Part shown: in pieces, positions 1-11,570 of the stretch
Layout of the letters: every line of letters starts with the position of its first letter
Numbering within the stretch: position 1 is the first letter of the stretch
Source: Prorocentrum cordatum
Taxonomy: Eukaryota > Sar > Dinophyceae > Prorocentrales > Prorocentraceae
DNA: 64,000 nucleotides
Assembly (NCBI GenBank): GCA_963575745.1
Contig: CAUYUJ010016059.1
Coordinates: 2,097,349-2,161,348, forward strand
Direction of reading: 5' to 3'
Position numbers and translations under genes: made by a program
Notes under the pieces: model-generated
What the model was told of the DNA's origin: nothing
Database searches by the model: none
The model's input: the letters and a program-made list of their open reading frames with translations, nothing else

Positions 1-769
1 CCAAACGGCAATTTTAGCTGAGACGTCCCACCAAAATCGGCGCGAACGGGCTCGTGAGATCAGCCAGGGTGGCTCCCCCTTGGGGCTCCCAAATGATGCC
101 CCTGGCAGCGTTTTGTGACCATGAGGCTCTCAAGAGAGACATGTTGGGGAGGCCAAACGGCAATTTTAGCTGAGACGTCCCACCAAAATCGGCGCGAACG
201 GGCTCGTGAGATCAGCCAGGGTGGCTCCCCCTTGGGGCTCCCAAATGATGCCCCTGGCAGCGTTTTGTGACCATGAGGCTCTCAAGAGAGACATGTTGGG
301 GAGGCCAAACGGCAATTTAGCTGAGACGTCCCACCAAAATCGGCGCGAACGGGCTCGTGAGATCAGCCAGGGTGGCTCCCCCTTGGGGCTCCCAAATGAT
401 GCCCCTGGCAGCGTTTTGTGACATGAGGCTCTCAAGAGAGACATGTTGGGGAGGCCAAAACGGCAATTTTAGCTGAGACGTCCCACCAAATCGGCGCGAA
501 CGGGCTCGTGAGATCAGCCAGGGTGGCTCCCCCTTGGGGCTCCCAAATGATGCCCCTGGCAGCGTTTTGTGATCATGAGAGAGTGTGAGTGTGAGTGAAT
601 GTGACTGTGAGCGAGTCTGAGTGAGAGCGAGTCTCACCTTATCTTATCGAGTCCTATCTTATCTTACCTCTATTACCCTCTGTCTTATCTTATATTGATA
701 TCTCTTATCTTGTCTCAGCTTATATTATATCAACTCATATTATCGCATCATATCTTGTCTTGTCTTATT
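1..769 (+). repeat. Left arm of a large inverted repeat (152-bp tandem units plus CTTATC-rich segment)
   Basis: Four copies of a 152-bp unit (one 150 bp) begin at about 1, 153, 305 and 455. They are followed by a GTGAGT-rich stretch and a CTTATC/TATCTTA-rich stretch. The whole arm recurs in reverse complement at 996-1800. The unit contains CCAAACGGCAATTTTAGC and GCCCCTGGCAGCGTTTTG. Open frames across it exist on both strands only because the unit repeats; I see no gene. The arm may extend beyond the window start. Confidence 0.93.
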
Positions 770-995
770 CCCCATATCCTAAGGATTGGGGTTCTTGTTA
801 TTACTCTGACGCCTCCCACTCCTCCTCCTCCTTCTTCCCCCCGCTCGCGCCTCCCTCCTCCCAATGATAATCACCAGATAAGACAAGACTAGATAATACA
901 CTACAAGATAAGATAAGATAGCACAATATATGATAAGGTAAGATAATATATATGACAAGGTATGATAATATATAAGATAAGACAGCCTATGGAGT
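770..995. repeat. Spacer segment with an inverted copy at 3269-3498
   Basis: The spacer begins CCCATATCCTAAGGATTGGGG and ends CAGCCTATGGAGTAAT. Between lie a CTCC-rich block and ATAAGATAAG repeats. The same segment in reverse complement, with minor changes, is at 3269-3498, so the unit exists independently of the 152-bp arrays. Confidence 0.88.
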
Positions 996-1856
996 AATAA
1001 GATAAAACAAGATATGATGCGATAAGATGAGCTGATATAAGATAAGCTGAGACAAGATAAGAGATTTCAAGATAAGATAAGATAGAGGGTAATAAAGGTA
1101 AGATAAGATAGGACTCGATAAGATAAGATGAGACTCGCTCTCACTCAGACTCACTCACAGTCACATTCACTCACACTCACACTCTCTCATGATCACAAAA
1201 CGCTGCCAGGGGCATCACTTGGGAGCCCCAAGGGGGAGCCACCCTGGCTGATCTCACGAGCCCGTTCGCGCCGATTGTGGTGGGACGTCTCAGCTAAAAT
1301 TGCCGTTTGGCCTCCCCAACATGTCTCTCTTGAGAGCCTCATGGTCACAAAACGCTGCCAGGGGCATCATTTGGGAGCCCCAAGGGGGAGCCACCCTGGC
1401 TGATCTCACGAGCCCGTTCGCGCCGATTTTGGTGGGACGTCTCAGCTAAAATTGCCGTTTGGCCTCCCCAACATGTCTCTCTTGAGAGCCTCATGGTCAC
1501 AAAACGCTGCCAGGGGCATCATTTGGGAGCCCCAAGGGGGAGCCACCCTGGCTGATCTCACGAGCCCGTTCGCGCCGATTTTGGTGGGACGTCTCAGCTA
1601 AAATTGCCGTTTGGCCTCCCCAACATGTATCTCTTGAGAGCCTCATGGTCACAAAACGCTGCCAGGGGCATCATTTGGGAGCCCCAAGGGGGAGCCACCC
1701 TGGCTGATCTCACGAGCCCGTTCGCGCCGATTTTGGTGGGACGTCTCAGCTAGAATTGCCGTTTGGCCTCCCCAACATGTATCTCTTGAGAGCCTCATGG
1801 TCACAAAACGCTGCCAGGGGCATCACTTGGGAGCCCCAGGGGGGGTCCACCAGGGG
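996..1856 (-). repeat. Right arm of the large inverted repeat
   Basis: Reverse complement of 1-769 with scattered differences. It reads AATAAGATAA-rich, then CACTCA-rich, then 152-bp units with boundaries at 1343, 1495, 1647 and 1799. Diverged partial units (ACGCTGCCAGGGGCA repeated) continue to about 1960. The arms are separated by a 226-bp spacer. Confidence 0.93.
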
Positions 1857-2105
1857 CTTCATAGTCACCAAACGCTGCCAGGGGCAGCATTTTGGCTTCC
1901 CAAAGAGGAGTCGACCCGGGCCTCCTAGTCGCCAGACACTGCCAGGGGCACCATTGGGATTCAGACTCGCACCCAGACTCACTCATACACAAGCTCACTC
2001 ACACTCAGATTCATTTCTTCAGAGTCAGGCGCACACAGACGTACCCATACTCAGACTCACCCACACTCAGGCTCACCTAACCCAGACTCCGTCAGAAGCC
2101 AGTAG

Positions 2106-3168
<1,063 letters not shown>

Positions 3169-3268
3169 GCTCAGTCACACTTAAATCCAGATTCGTCCTC
3201 ACCGAGTCCCACCACCAAGGGAGCGCCAGCAAGGAGATGCACATATGGGGATCCCCACGCAGTGAATA

Positions 3269-3498
3269 ATTACTCCATAGGCTGTCTTATCTTATCTATT
3301 ATCCTACCTTGTCATATATCTTACCTTACCTTATCATATATTGTGCTATCTTATCTTATATTGTAGTATCTTATCTTGTCTTGTCTTATCTGGTGATTAT
3401 CATTGGGAGGAGGGAGGCGCGAGCGGGAGGAAGGAGGAAGGAGGAGCAGTGGGAGGCGTCAGAGTAATAACAAGAACCCCAATCCTTAGGATATGGGG
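3269..3498 (-). repeat. Inverted copy of the 770-995 segment
   Basis: Starts ATTACTCCATAGGCTGTC and ends CCTTAGGATATGGGG, the reverse complement of 770-995. It lies just beyond the GA tract. No coding potential seen. Confidence 0.88.
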
Positions 3499-3509
3499 AA
3501 TTAGCGCTG

Positions 3510-3765
3510 CCCCTCTAGAGTGCCTCTTGGACCCCAGAAGAGGCCAACATCCTTCCAAAACCAAGGGGAATCAATGTGTTGTTGCTTTCTCGCCTTTTCG
3601 CTCTTGGAGCCGTCTTGGACGCCTCAACGACCCGCGGACCCCCCCGTCCAGGTCCAGGGGGGGGGGGGGTAGGGGGAGGGGTAAACCCCTCCCCGAAGGG
3701 GAAGACGGAGGTTGAAAGATGAAACTCTCTAGACCACCGACGCCCAGAGGGCTGGTGGGACTCAT
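3510..3765 (-). repeat. Dispersed repeat family A, copy 1
   Basis: Shares blocks with 18238-18592, 33205-33500 and 35300-35392: GTCCAGGTCCAGGG, a GTAAACCCCTCCCC block, then CTAGACCACC and CCCAGAGGGCTGGTGGGAC. The part reading GGAAGGATGTTGGC is inverted here relative to the other copies, so this copy is rearranged. A short fragment (CCACCTACGCCCAGAGGG) recurs at 3838-3872. Confidence 0.8.
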
Positions 3766-3872
3766 AAGGAGAAACGAAAACCCCTTCCCCCGAGCAGGGC
3801 AAAGAGGGATATGTTGAACACGAGAGACAGAATTCGTTAAACCACCTACGCCCAGAGGGTTAGTGGGATTTG

Positions 3873-4650
3873 TGTGTTGTGTGCGTGCGTGTGTGTGGCC
3901 AGGATGCTGCTGTTGGGTGCACCCTCACGGTCTGGCTAAGGGCTAAGCAGTGTCGCCCCATCACCCTTTGGGGTAACCATCAGATTGCTGCCCTTCTGGT
4001 GGGGTGCCTCCCACGGCAGCGGGCAAGGACTCTTGAGGGAACGCCAGTGCCAAGCGTACTTGTTGTGGCTTCGCCTCTCCGTGGGTTCTTCCCGTTGTCT
4101 TTACTCCTCCCTGCACTGCCTTGCTCTCTGGGCTGTGGATTTGGACACGCGGTGTCTTGTTTGTCGCTCCCCACTACAGTGGGCTCGTCGCCTCTTTCAG
4201 ATCACGGTGTGAAGCTGATGTTCTGGAGAGGCTTCTCCCGGAACATGGTTGGGACGACGCTCTATCCGTTCAAGTCGGGTTTGGGCCTTTCGGCGAGGTT
4301 GTCCGTGGTAGGCTCCATCCTGCCGCCGTTAAGCAGCCCTGCATGTTGCACATGGCAGATGTGGAGCTGCTCACCCCTCTCCACGCCCTCGCGCTCCAGG
4401 GAAACAATTGCCAACGGGATAGGGGGATTCATAGTGAATGCTCCAGTGGGTTATAGTTGGCTTTGTTTGGCTTTTTTCTGGCTTAGCAGTGGGTAATAAA
4501 TACCCTCATTCACCTGGGGTGGTAAGACAACCTAGTTAAGTGGGTTCCGTCCCTTTAGCCTGGATAATTTGTATCCTAAGCCATCTACGCATGTGTATGC
4601 CCCGTTTGTATCAGCCAGGCCTGGCCACGTGTAGCCCATGCTATCACCCG
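3873..4650. other. No recognisable gene; weak coding-like stretch
   Basis: Several overlapping plus-strand frames are open, notably 4121-4456, which contains ELLTPLHALALQG. This faintly recalls the C-terminal motif of C5 DNA methyltransferases. The frames shift, no catalytic motif is present and I do not assign a function. Composition is mixed and no tandem repeat is evident. Confidence 0.3.
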
Positions 4651-6650
4651 TTAATAACCCCCGTGATCCCCTCAGCAAGCCCAGCGGCGATCCGAGTAGT
4701 CAGGGAAGCCACTCGGCCGCTCTGGCCGGGGCTGGTCGGCCCTCCCCCTCCAAACCGCGGGGCGGTGCCGGGGCGGCCGTCTGCGAAGCGCCGCCCTGCC
4801 CCCTCCCCCAGGTCAGGGGAGGCAGAAAGCGTGCCTCCCTGCAGCGCATGGACGCGGCGGCGCCAGCGGCCGCGCCACGGGGTTCGCAAGAGTCTCGTCC
4901 CGGACCCTCTCGCGCTGTTGGAGCAAAAACAGGGCGGGATGGTTTTCGCCAAATTCGGGGTCGAGAGTTCCTCTGCTGGGCCCCGGGGGCGTCAACAACA
5001 ATTGTTCAGGATGAAGAACTGGTCCCTGGGAACGGGTCGAAACCTCGAAAGATCCACGTTCTGGACAAGTCGCGACCTCGGCGGTGTGGGTCCCCATCCT
5101 CCCCCTGCCCTCTTTCGCTCCAGGCCTCCCAGACAGGGTCCGAGCAGGTGGGATCGAAACACTGCGCCGCATCGGCGATGCATCGGCGGTGCGGCTCGAT
5201 GTGGAACCCGATTTTCTTCCCCCCGACGCCGCCGATGCGTAGCCGACACCGCCGATGCATCTCCAGTGCATCTGCGATGCATCGGGGATGCGCCGCGATC
5301 TTCCGACCCCACCAACTCGGACCCTGGTTGGGAGGCCTCTGTTCGCCAAGCCGAAGTCGCGGCGGCCCGTCTGAGTCCGACCCGAGTCTTGCGCCTCCTT
5401 GAAGAGACGAAGCCCGCCCGTGAGCACCCGGTCCCAGGGCCGGGGTTGAGTGGCACTCGGGGGCAACGCGGCAACGTTAAGGAGGACAGGCTCAGGGCGG
5501 ACGCATCGGTCCCCAATCGCCCAGTCATCGCCTATCGCCCCGGACCAAGCGGGTTCGGTATCAGAGGCCGATGGGCGATCTATCACCCATGCATCGACGA
5601 TTCCAACCTTCGGACACAACGGCGATGCGTCGCCGACGTGCACAGCGAGGCATAACACGAAACGATCAGGTTTTGATCGCCTCCTCCTCGTTTTGCTCCT
5701 CCTCGGCCTCGCCTTCCCTCGGGCGGGACCAGGAGACTCACCCTGGAGGGCTTCAGAGACTGCCAGCTCTGGCCCTCCCTCTCCTTCCGACCGCTGTTGC
5801 CCCCGGGGTGGCGAATCTGCGGTTCTGCACGCTACGTTTTCGGTTGCACCAGTCAGTTCACGGATCCGCTTGGGGGAGCTCCTCACTCGCTCATTCACTG
5901 AAGACACTTCAGGATAGGCAATTGTTCCTGGGGCCGGCCCGATCCGATTCAATTCCGACATTCGCCAGGGAGGGAAAAGAGGTCCTGAGGAAAGCGGGCT
6001 GTCCGGTTTTTCTCCGCTTTCGGGCCTCTGGGGCCCTCCACGGACCCTGGGGCTGTCAGAAAACAATTCAGGAGGAAGAGAGCTGTGCTTTGGGGAGGGC
6101 TCCGGGGCCCAGGATAAGGACCGGGTCCTGTCATGATAAGATTATCCGACGATCCGATGCGACCCCAAGGCCTTGGCGCTGTTCTGAATCCTGGCGGGGC
6201 CGACCCGAGTCGATGTCGACTCCGTGCCGATGCGGCCCGATCCGACGCACATGTCGATCCGATTTCCCGATTCGATGCGGACGGATCCTGCAGACCATAA
6301 CCAAGATGTCGCGGTCGCTCGCCGACGCCGATCCCAGACCCCCTCTGGTCATGGAAACATCATGACGTTAATGTTTCTGTTACCGATTTTCTGCTTCTGG
6401 GGGCCCTCGCCGAGCCTCGGGACCGTCAGCGAGGGTTCAGTATGAAAAACGGGTCCTGAAGGCCGCGGGCGGCTCGAACCCACTTGAGAGAATCGGCCTT
6501 TCACGCGTTCGCCCACTGCCCCACTCCGCTCGTTGCAGTGGCCCCCTGCCATGGCGCCCTCCCAGCGCGGCTGAACGCTCCGCGTGCGCCGCTGGCGCGT
6601 CTCGGCATGAGCTCTGGAGAGCCCGCTGCAGGAGGCGACCAGCATCGCCC
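4651..6650. other. Intergenic GC-rich region with dispersed repeats
   Basis: Open frames here look like composition shadows. It contains a GATGCATC-rich element (5150-5345). It also has two copies of a motif resembling GGTCCCTGGGAACGGGTCGAAACC (5015-5045, shared with 12300-12345 and inverted at 12955-12990), and CGATCCGA-rich sequence at 6130-6290. A tRNA-like B box on the minus strand near 6470 is discussed under rejected items. Confidence 0.5.
5150..5345 (+). repeat. GATGCATC-rich dispersed element, copy 1
   Basis: GATGCATCGGC-type palindromic repeats, followed by a conserved tail GATCTTCCGACCCCACCAACTCGGACCC and GGAGGCCTC. Related copies lie at 12715-12800, 15805-15975 and 23930-24115, each with the tail near the same relative position. 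Confidence 0.82.
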
Positions 6651-6656
6651 CACGAC

Positions 6657-7228
6657 GTGACAGCATGTGGTTGTGCGATCGCACCCTCCCGACGACGGTT
6701 CCATCCGCGACACTTGGTACTTATTTCTTCGCCTCCCACCGCACTTCAGGGCCAAAGCGGCTCTGTCGACGTCGTCCGCGGCCACTTCCGCGTCAGGCTC
6801 ATCGTCGGCGACTTCCCCCCATCAATCAACGAAATTCGGCACACCAGATGGAGACTACTTGCAAGCGCCTATGGCAGTGGATTGTGTCTGAGTTCAACTC
6901 GTGCCCAGCTCGTACTACGCCACTCTTTTCCGGCCATCTGAATCAAGGTTTTGACATACGTCACCGATCATTATGGACAGACGACAGCATTGGACCCATG
7001 CAAGCTGCCCCAGACACCCCCGTGGGCTCACACATGCACGAGTCTCTCTTGCGCAACTCGCTCACGGCGTTTAACACCGTCTGGAACACGGGATCGACGT
7101 CCTTCGGCAATGGAGGTGCCCAGAGTAGAATCGACTACTGGATCGGCCCGGCCGACGCCATGCCTATCACCAGCAAGATCAAACTATGCTGGAAATCCAC
7201 CGACGCCTGCGCACGTTTGTTCATATGA
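6657..7228 (+). pseudogene. LINE endonuclease fragment (exonuclease-endonuclease-phosphatase fold)
   Basis: Two frames must be joined. Frame 6657 carries the segment RLIVGDFPPS. Frame 6665 then runs through RLWQWIVSEFNSC to TAFNTVWNTGSTSFGNGG and SRIDYWIGPAD. The SRIDYxIGP segment, near residue 155 of the second frame, matches the conserved Asp-containing C-terminal motif of LINE endonucleases (family knowledge). The N-terminal metal-binding half is not recognisable. Downstream the frame changes at about 7185 into the linker fragment. It would nick target DNA to prime reverse transcription, but it is broken here. Confidence 0.72.
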
Positions 7229-8040
7229 AGGGCCACATCCCCATGCTTATCAACACCAAGTTGCCCCTCCCACACTCCGCCACACCGAGTCAGACGATAC
7301 GATGGGATTGGGCTTACATAGCTGCTGAACTCCAAACTGGTTGCCGACGCCCCGAATTCCTCCACGACCTCCACACCCGCATCGAGCACTGCCGACATAC
7401 ATTACGAGTGCTTCAGTACGACCAACTTCCTGATCGCCACCCGTCGCTTATTGGATCCGTAAAGCAGCTGCACCTAACTACTTCCGCCGACAGGGGAAGC
7501 TTCAGTGGATGCAGGAAGAACAAGTCCACCGACGACAGCTCTTACGAGAACGCGCACAAGTGGACGACGCCCTACCCAAGGACATTTCACGACGACTACG
7601 AGAACACGCCAAGTGGAAACAAGCCTGGTGGAACTACTCTCTCGACGAGCAGATCTCCGACGCATGGCACCAGCGAAATCTTTTCTCGGGTGGCCGAATT
7701 CGCCCGACTCCGCGCTGGGGCGCGCATGTGCCCCAAGAAGCGCACATTCCTCGCCTTCCCGAGCACCGGGCCAGCAGCAGCACATTACGCAGCAGCGTTG
7801 GGGCGAGACGGAGTTGATGGCGGATTCACCGCCACGCCCATCCACGTCAGCATCTACATCGAGAACCATTTCGGCATCGAGCAACTCTACCATCGCCACG
7901 ACGACGGCATCGCGCCACTCGGAGAGTACCGCGTGGACCCGACACATGATTTTCTGCTCGCAGTTGCTGAGGACCCCGACACTATGGCTAGACGACTCTG
8001 GGCCAACAAGCACCGCAAGTTCTCACGGAGCTGGCCATGA
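7186..8040 (+). pseudogene. LINE linker between endonuclease and RT, frameshifted
   Basis: The frame beginning at 7186 continues the endonuclease end (GHIPMLINTKLPLPHS, IRWDWAYIAAELQ). At about 7445-7690 the sensible reading moves to another frame (NYFRRQGKLQWMQEEQ, KWKQAWWNYSLDEQISDAW). It then returns to the first frame for CPKKRTFLAFP to the stop at 8040. The switch out and back suggests two small indels. The region corresponds to the basic linker that precedes the RT in dinoflagellate LINEs. No catalytic role is assigned. Confidence 0.65.
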
Positions 8041-8055
8041 CCCACGGAACTGACG

Positions 8056-8931
8056 ATGATGATGCTATTTCCAAACTACATCAGCAGACCTGGACTACCG
8101 CGCAGCGGACTTGGGTACGACACGACCGACTACGACTATTCACTTCACGCCCGACGACACGGACTAGGACACCATCAGCCACCGAACAACGACGATGACG
8201 ACCCACGACAACCACGACCTCCACACCGACGACAACTTCAGATCGACTACGACCACTGCGAGGCCCCGAAGGTCATGTTCATCCACCTCCCCGCTCGCGC
8301 ACGTGACTCCGACGCACTCCCGGCCCAATCCTACGCGGGCCAAGCGGTGGCCATCGGCAAGAAGGGCAAAGAACCTCGAGGCGACCCTGTCAACGACCTG
8401 AACAACTTCCTGCGTGTGCATCACGCATTCTGCCCCTTCTGGCGGCTATATTTACGAAGCGGACTGGTGGACTTCGGCAGCACTCACGGCCCGCCCACAT
8501 GGGCATTCGGAGGCATCCGCGCACGACGACGCGAAGGACTCATGCTACTTGCTCACACCGCCACTCTCAAGTTACGCAAGGCCCACGTCCCTCACATCGT
8601 GAGGAGCTACGACATGGGGAACGCATTCGGCATCAGCTACACTCATCGACTCCGCGCCGCCCACCAACTTCGCACGGACAACGACCACTGCGAGAACATG
8701 CTCTGCCAACGCCGCGAGAAGGCCGCCATGCGGACCGACGCGTGCGACCAGATGATCGGCCTCCACCGGCGAACAGGCGGCCGCGTGGGCGACAGCAACG
8801 AGCCGGAGTTCTTCATGGAATCTTTCTATCCTCTCATCCAGGACTGGGACCTCGAACTCACTGGACGGCCTTGCTACACCCAGCCCGATCAGTGGAGAAG
8901 TGCACAGAATCGACATGTGTGCCTTCATTGA
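8056..8931 (+). pseudogene. LINE reverse transcriptase, fingers and palm (motifs A and B)
   Basis: A 291-codon open frame. Recognisable from about residue 70: VMFIHLPARARDS, AVAIGKKGK, PFWRLYLRSGLVDFGS, PTWAFGGIRARRREG. Motif A follows as RSYDMGNAFG, with the catalytic Asp near base 8610. Motif B-like GDSNEPEFFMESFYP ends with PLIQDW. The first 60 residues look out of frame. The motif C part lies in another frame starting at 8900, so a frameshift sits between about 8880 and 8900. The assignment rests on motif order and spacing. Confidence 0.82.
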
Positions 8932-9390
8932 CGACATCGCCCGCGTCTTTCCGATTCCCGACGGCGCTCCACGACGAGCCCTAGCTATCGATTGCATCGA
9001 CGCGCCCATCTTGAACCACAAGCTCGCGCGGGGCGGCTACTCACAGAACCCTTCCAAGCAGGAGACCCTGGTCTGCCTCGCCACCAGCGCGGCGACCAAA
9101 CGAGCCGAGCACGATTTGACTGGCACGTGCATGACCAACCTGATTCACCTGGGCTCCTACATCCACGTTGGCGGCTAGAACGCTCGGGAGGTCGAGGGGC
9201 GCACCCGCGCCTGCAACATCGGTAGGACTCGGCTGACTCATTTCTGGACTTCGCCCGCACCCAGACATTTCAACATATTCGGCTTCCTTGCGAACATCGC
9301 GAGCAGAGCGCGGTCAGGCCTGGAAGCTCTGGCCCCGACTCGAGCCGAGGCGGCGCGCGTCGACGCCAGCTCGGCAAACAAATATTGATG
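8900..9390 (+). pseudogene. LINE reverse transcriptase motifs C-D and thumb, with in-frame stop
   Basis: Begins MHRIDMCAFIDDIARVFP. FIDD is the YxDD-type catalytic motif C. LARGGYSQNPSKQETLV follows and matches the motif D and grip region. A TAG at 9176-9178 interrupts the frame after SYIHVGG, but the same frame resumes (REVEGRTRACN, HFWTSPAPRH, SGLEALAPTRAEAARVD) as far as a TGA near 9387. That is good evidence of a single substitution stop in a once-continuous frame. A TA microsatellite follows. Confidence 0.8.
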
Positions 9391-9504
9391 ATTGTTTTTT
9401 TATTGTTTATATATATATATATAAAGATGCGCTGCATGCCCCTCGGCCCTGCTCATGCAGTCGACGACGGCGGCGTTCGCATTCTACTCTCACCATTAGA
9501 AGCG

Positions 9505-9985
9505 TCTTCATGGAATGGAGCATCGCCCCCGCGGGGCTCGAGCTCTGCGTCGGGAAATTGAAGTGGCGGCAAGATCTCAGCAACAAAAAAAAAGCCTCTC
9601 ATCATGATCAGTTGATTGCAGGATTCTTTGGCCGCGGTAAGATTGAAGATCAGACTTCTAGTCGAGGCTTACCCACTTGCGCTCATGCGTTGCTGCCTGG
9701 AGGCCCCCTGAATCCCGACGAACACGTCCATCCTCGGGCCCAGCCATTTCGAGCAGACCTCCGAAGCGCCCTTGAAGACCCCGTCGCCGACGACTTGAAA
9801 GACGCGTGGAGCATCGCGTCCGATATGAGCTCTTTCAGAAACCAGAGATCCAGGAGACCTTTTTCAGAAGAGCGTCTTCAGTCACCTCCGCCAGGCCTAC
9901 GTCTCTCTGTCTTGGGCCCCACCTGGACACGCACAGCATCTACCTTCCGACGAGCCCCTTGGAGACGCAGACAGCGACCCTGAAT
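9505..9985 (+). pseudogene. LINE post-RT segment (WRQDL motif)
   Basis: The frame contains SIAPAGLELCVGKLKWRQDLSN and QLIAGFFGRGKIEDQ. The minus-strand remnant at 49740-51335 has the equivalent sequence (ELVRRVRWLQSMVQ, HKQQIAVLCGHIL), so the two elements are homologous here. The remainder is frameshifted and low in recognisable features. Confidence 0.65.
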
Positions 9986-10265
9986 ATCCCGCTCCGCTCG
10001 CATGCAAAATCGAGGGGTGTACGAAGAGGTTTCGCACGTTCTCCGCACTCATATCCCACCAAACGACGGCCGTGCTCCCTGGACACCGCATGAGTACTAT
10101 CCTATCTGCCATCAGGATCGACAATGAATGCGTCGCCTGCGAGAACGTCTACGGAAACATTCGATATTGCCAATATCATCATCGCCGCTCTTGGCTAGAA
10201 GGACGCTGTTTCGTCGATCGCACGTTGCACGCCTATCCCTGGTCACCTTCGACGCTCGCGAGATG
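9985..10265 (+). pseudogene. LINE C2H2-like zinc-finger pair
   Basis: The first finger reads CKIEGCTKRFRTFSALISHQ in one frame. A second Cys/His cluster, NECVACENVYGNIRYCQYHHRR, follows in the 10072 frame. In related dinoflagellate LINEs two such fingers follow the RT (family knowledge) and presumably bind template RNA or DNA. A frameshift lies between them near 10070. Confidence 0.65.
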
Positions 10266-10561
10266 CCCCCTGGAACATGTAAGTGATGCCGTCGATTGTC
10301 ATCGAGACTATCGCGACCCCGAAGCACTTCGAGCCCCCCTTCGAACGCGCATCCTTCCGTCGCCACGCGGACCCTGGCTCGAAACAGCCCCGCGCTCCGC
10401 GCGGACGGCCGCTCGGGGCGGCGAGCCGGCTGGCCGCAATCCCTCCCTGCACCGGTTTGGAAGCCCGCTGACACAGCACCGCTGCGGCGTGAAGGTCGCC
10501 TAGCGGCAGACCGACTGCTTGGTACTACGCAAGATACCAAGCCCACGATTACACGCGCGAA

Positions 10562-11566
10562 ATGGACCACGCCACGTGCGCCAACGCGCACACAGTTGGG
10601 CACTACCAACTACAGCTTGGCGACTCTATCGGCTCTGACTTCTACACCTGCTCTACTTGCGCGACCTGCACCACCACCTGCAGATGGCGGGCGCGGGCAG
10701 CCGGGCGGTGCCGCCGGCCGCGCAGAGGCCGAGAGCCCCTTGGCGCGGCCCACGACCGTCCTCGACCACGTCTGGCAACTCTGGCAGCGCCTCCAAGGAC
10801 GGCGGACACCAGCCAAGAAACAAGGAGCAGCCCGACAGCCAGACACGACCCCCCCCCCCCCCCCGAGGAGGAGGACAAGGCGATGGACATGGACGCGGAC
10901 GAGGCCGACGCCGAAACGCGCCGAGCCCGACGCCGAGGCGGGCGACGCGCACAGAAAGGTTTCCATACGGACAAGGGCCGGACGAACAAGGACAAGAACA
11001 TGCACGCTCTCCTCATGTCATTGACCTTGGCGCTTCAGAACACGCAGAATATCAGATTACTCATGCGCGTGGTGGCCGATGACTGGACGATGCCAGCAAC
11101 TCGCTCGCTTCTCACGCATCAGCGACGAATTGGAGGATTTCGCCAGAGGATCAACGGATACAAATCAGAGCAGGACAAGGAGGCACTACAACTCCTGGGC
11201 CCACCGACCCCAGCACTGGCCTCGGCGATGCTGGAGGGACCGGCAACATGCGAGATCGGAGGCCGAGCCAAGCAGCAGATCAACGACTACCTCGAGCAGT
11301 GCCAGCCAGCCGACGAGGTCAAGGAACCCACCATCGACGTGGACCTCCTCACCCAGCAGGTCTCGTTCATCAGGATAGAGAAGACCCACGATCCCAACGT
11401 CGCCAAGCTGGTGATCGGAGCGCACGACTGGCCAGCCCGACAGCTCGTCATCGACGGGCTCCGCGCCGAGGGGAACATTCGCCACCATGTGGGCCCCGCC
11501 CCCGCGGGCTGGATGGAGGAGGAGATCTCGGTCTGGCTGGAGCACTTTAAGAAGATAGTCGGATAG
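10562..11566 (+). CDS. C-terminal domain ORF of the decayed LINE (334 codons)
   Basis: The longest intact frame of this element. Residues 1-130 are low-complexity (Pro-rich, then Glu/Asp-rich and Arg-rich) and partly doubtful. From about residue 135 the sequence looks folded: HALLMSLTLALQNTQNIRLLM, then DVDLLTQQVSFIRIEKTHD, LVIGAHDWPARQLVIDGLR and GPAPAGWMEEEISVWLEHF at the stop. The 49740-51335 remnant carries the same domain: RSAQQLRELQ, KVTFAFRDPKFRI and a terminal FLERELQAWLESM. The function of this domain is unknown; it is probably the end of the LINE polyprotein. The exact start is uncertain. Confidence 0.65.
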   Translation: MDHATCANAHTVGHYQLQLGDSIGSDFYTCSTCATCTTTCRWRARAAGRCRRPRRGREPLGAAHDRPRPRLATLAAPPRTADTSQETRSSPTARHDPPPPPEEEDKAMDMDADEADAETRRARRRGGRRAQKGFHTDKGRTNKDKNMHALLMSLTLALQNTQNIRLLMRVVADDWTMPATRSLLTHQRRIGGFRQRINGYKSEQDKEALQLLGPPTPALASAMLEGPATCEIGGRAKQQINDYLEQCQPADEVKEPTIDVDLLTQQVSFIRIEKTHDPNVAKLVIGAHDWPARQLVIDGLRAEGNIRHHVGPAPAGWMEEEISVWLEHFKKIVG

Positions 11567-11570
11567 TGTT

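Larger units (their letters stand above)
6650..11570 (+). mobile_element. Decayed non-LTR retrotransposon (LINE) of dinoflagellate EN-RT-zinc finger type
   Basis: Consecutive plus-strand fragments, in the expected order but different frames, give an endonuclease C-terminal part, a linker, a reverse transcriptase with the A, B and C motifs, a thumb-like segment, C2H2-type zinc fingers and a C-terminal globular domain. Several frameshifts, an in-frame TAG at 9176 and a TA microsatellite at 9384-9426 break the reading frame, so it cannot make one protein. The ends, any target-site duplication and an ORF1 are not visible. It differs from the 25.4 kb element, which has RNase H and a FADD-type RT motif. 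Confidence 0.85.

Noticed and set aside
4121-4456. Cytosine methyltransferase C-terminus (ELLTPLHALALQG)
   Set aside because: A single weak motif, no catalytic motifs and no supporting frame continuity.
6459-6532. tRNA-like sequence on the minus strand (GTGGGGCAGTGG A-box-like, GGTTCGAGCC B box)
   Set aside because: Box spacing is plausible, but the acceptor and T-arm strands do not pair and no anticodon stem forms. At best it is a decayed tRNA or SINE head.
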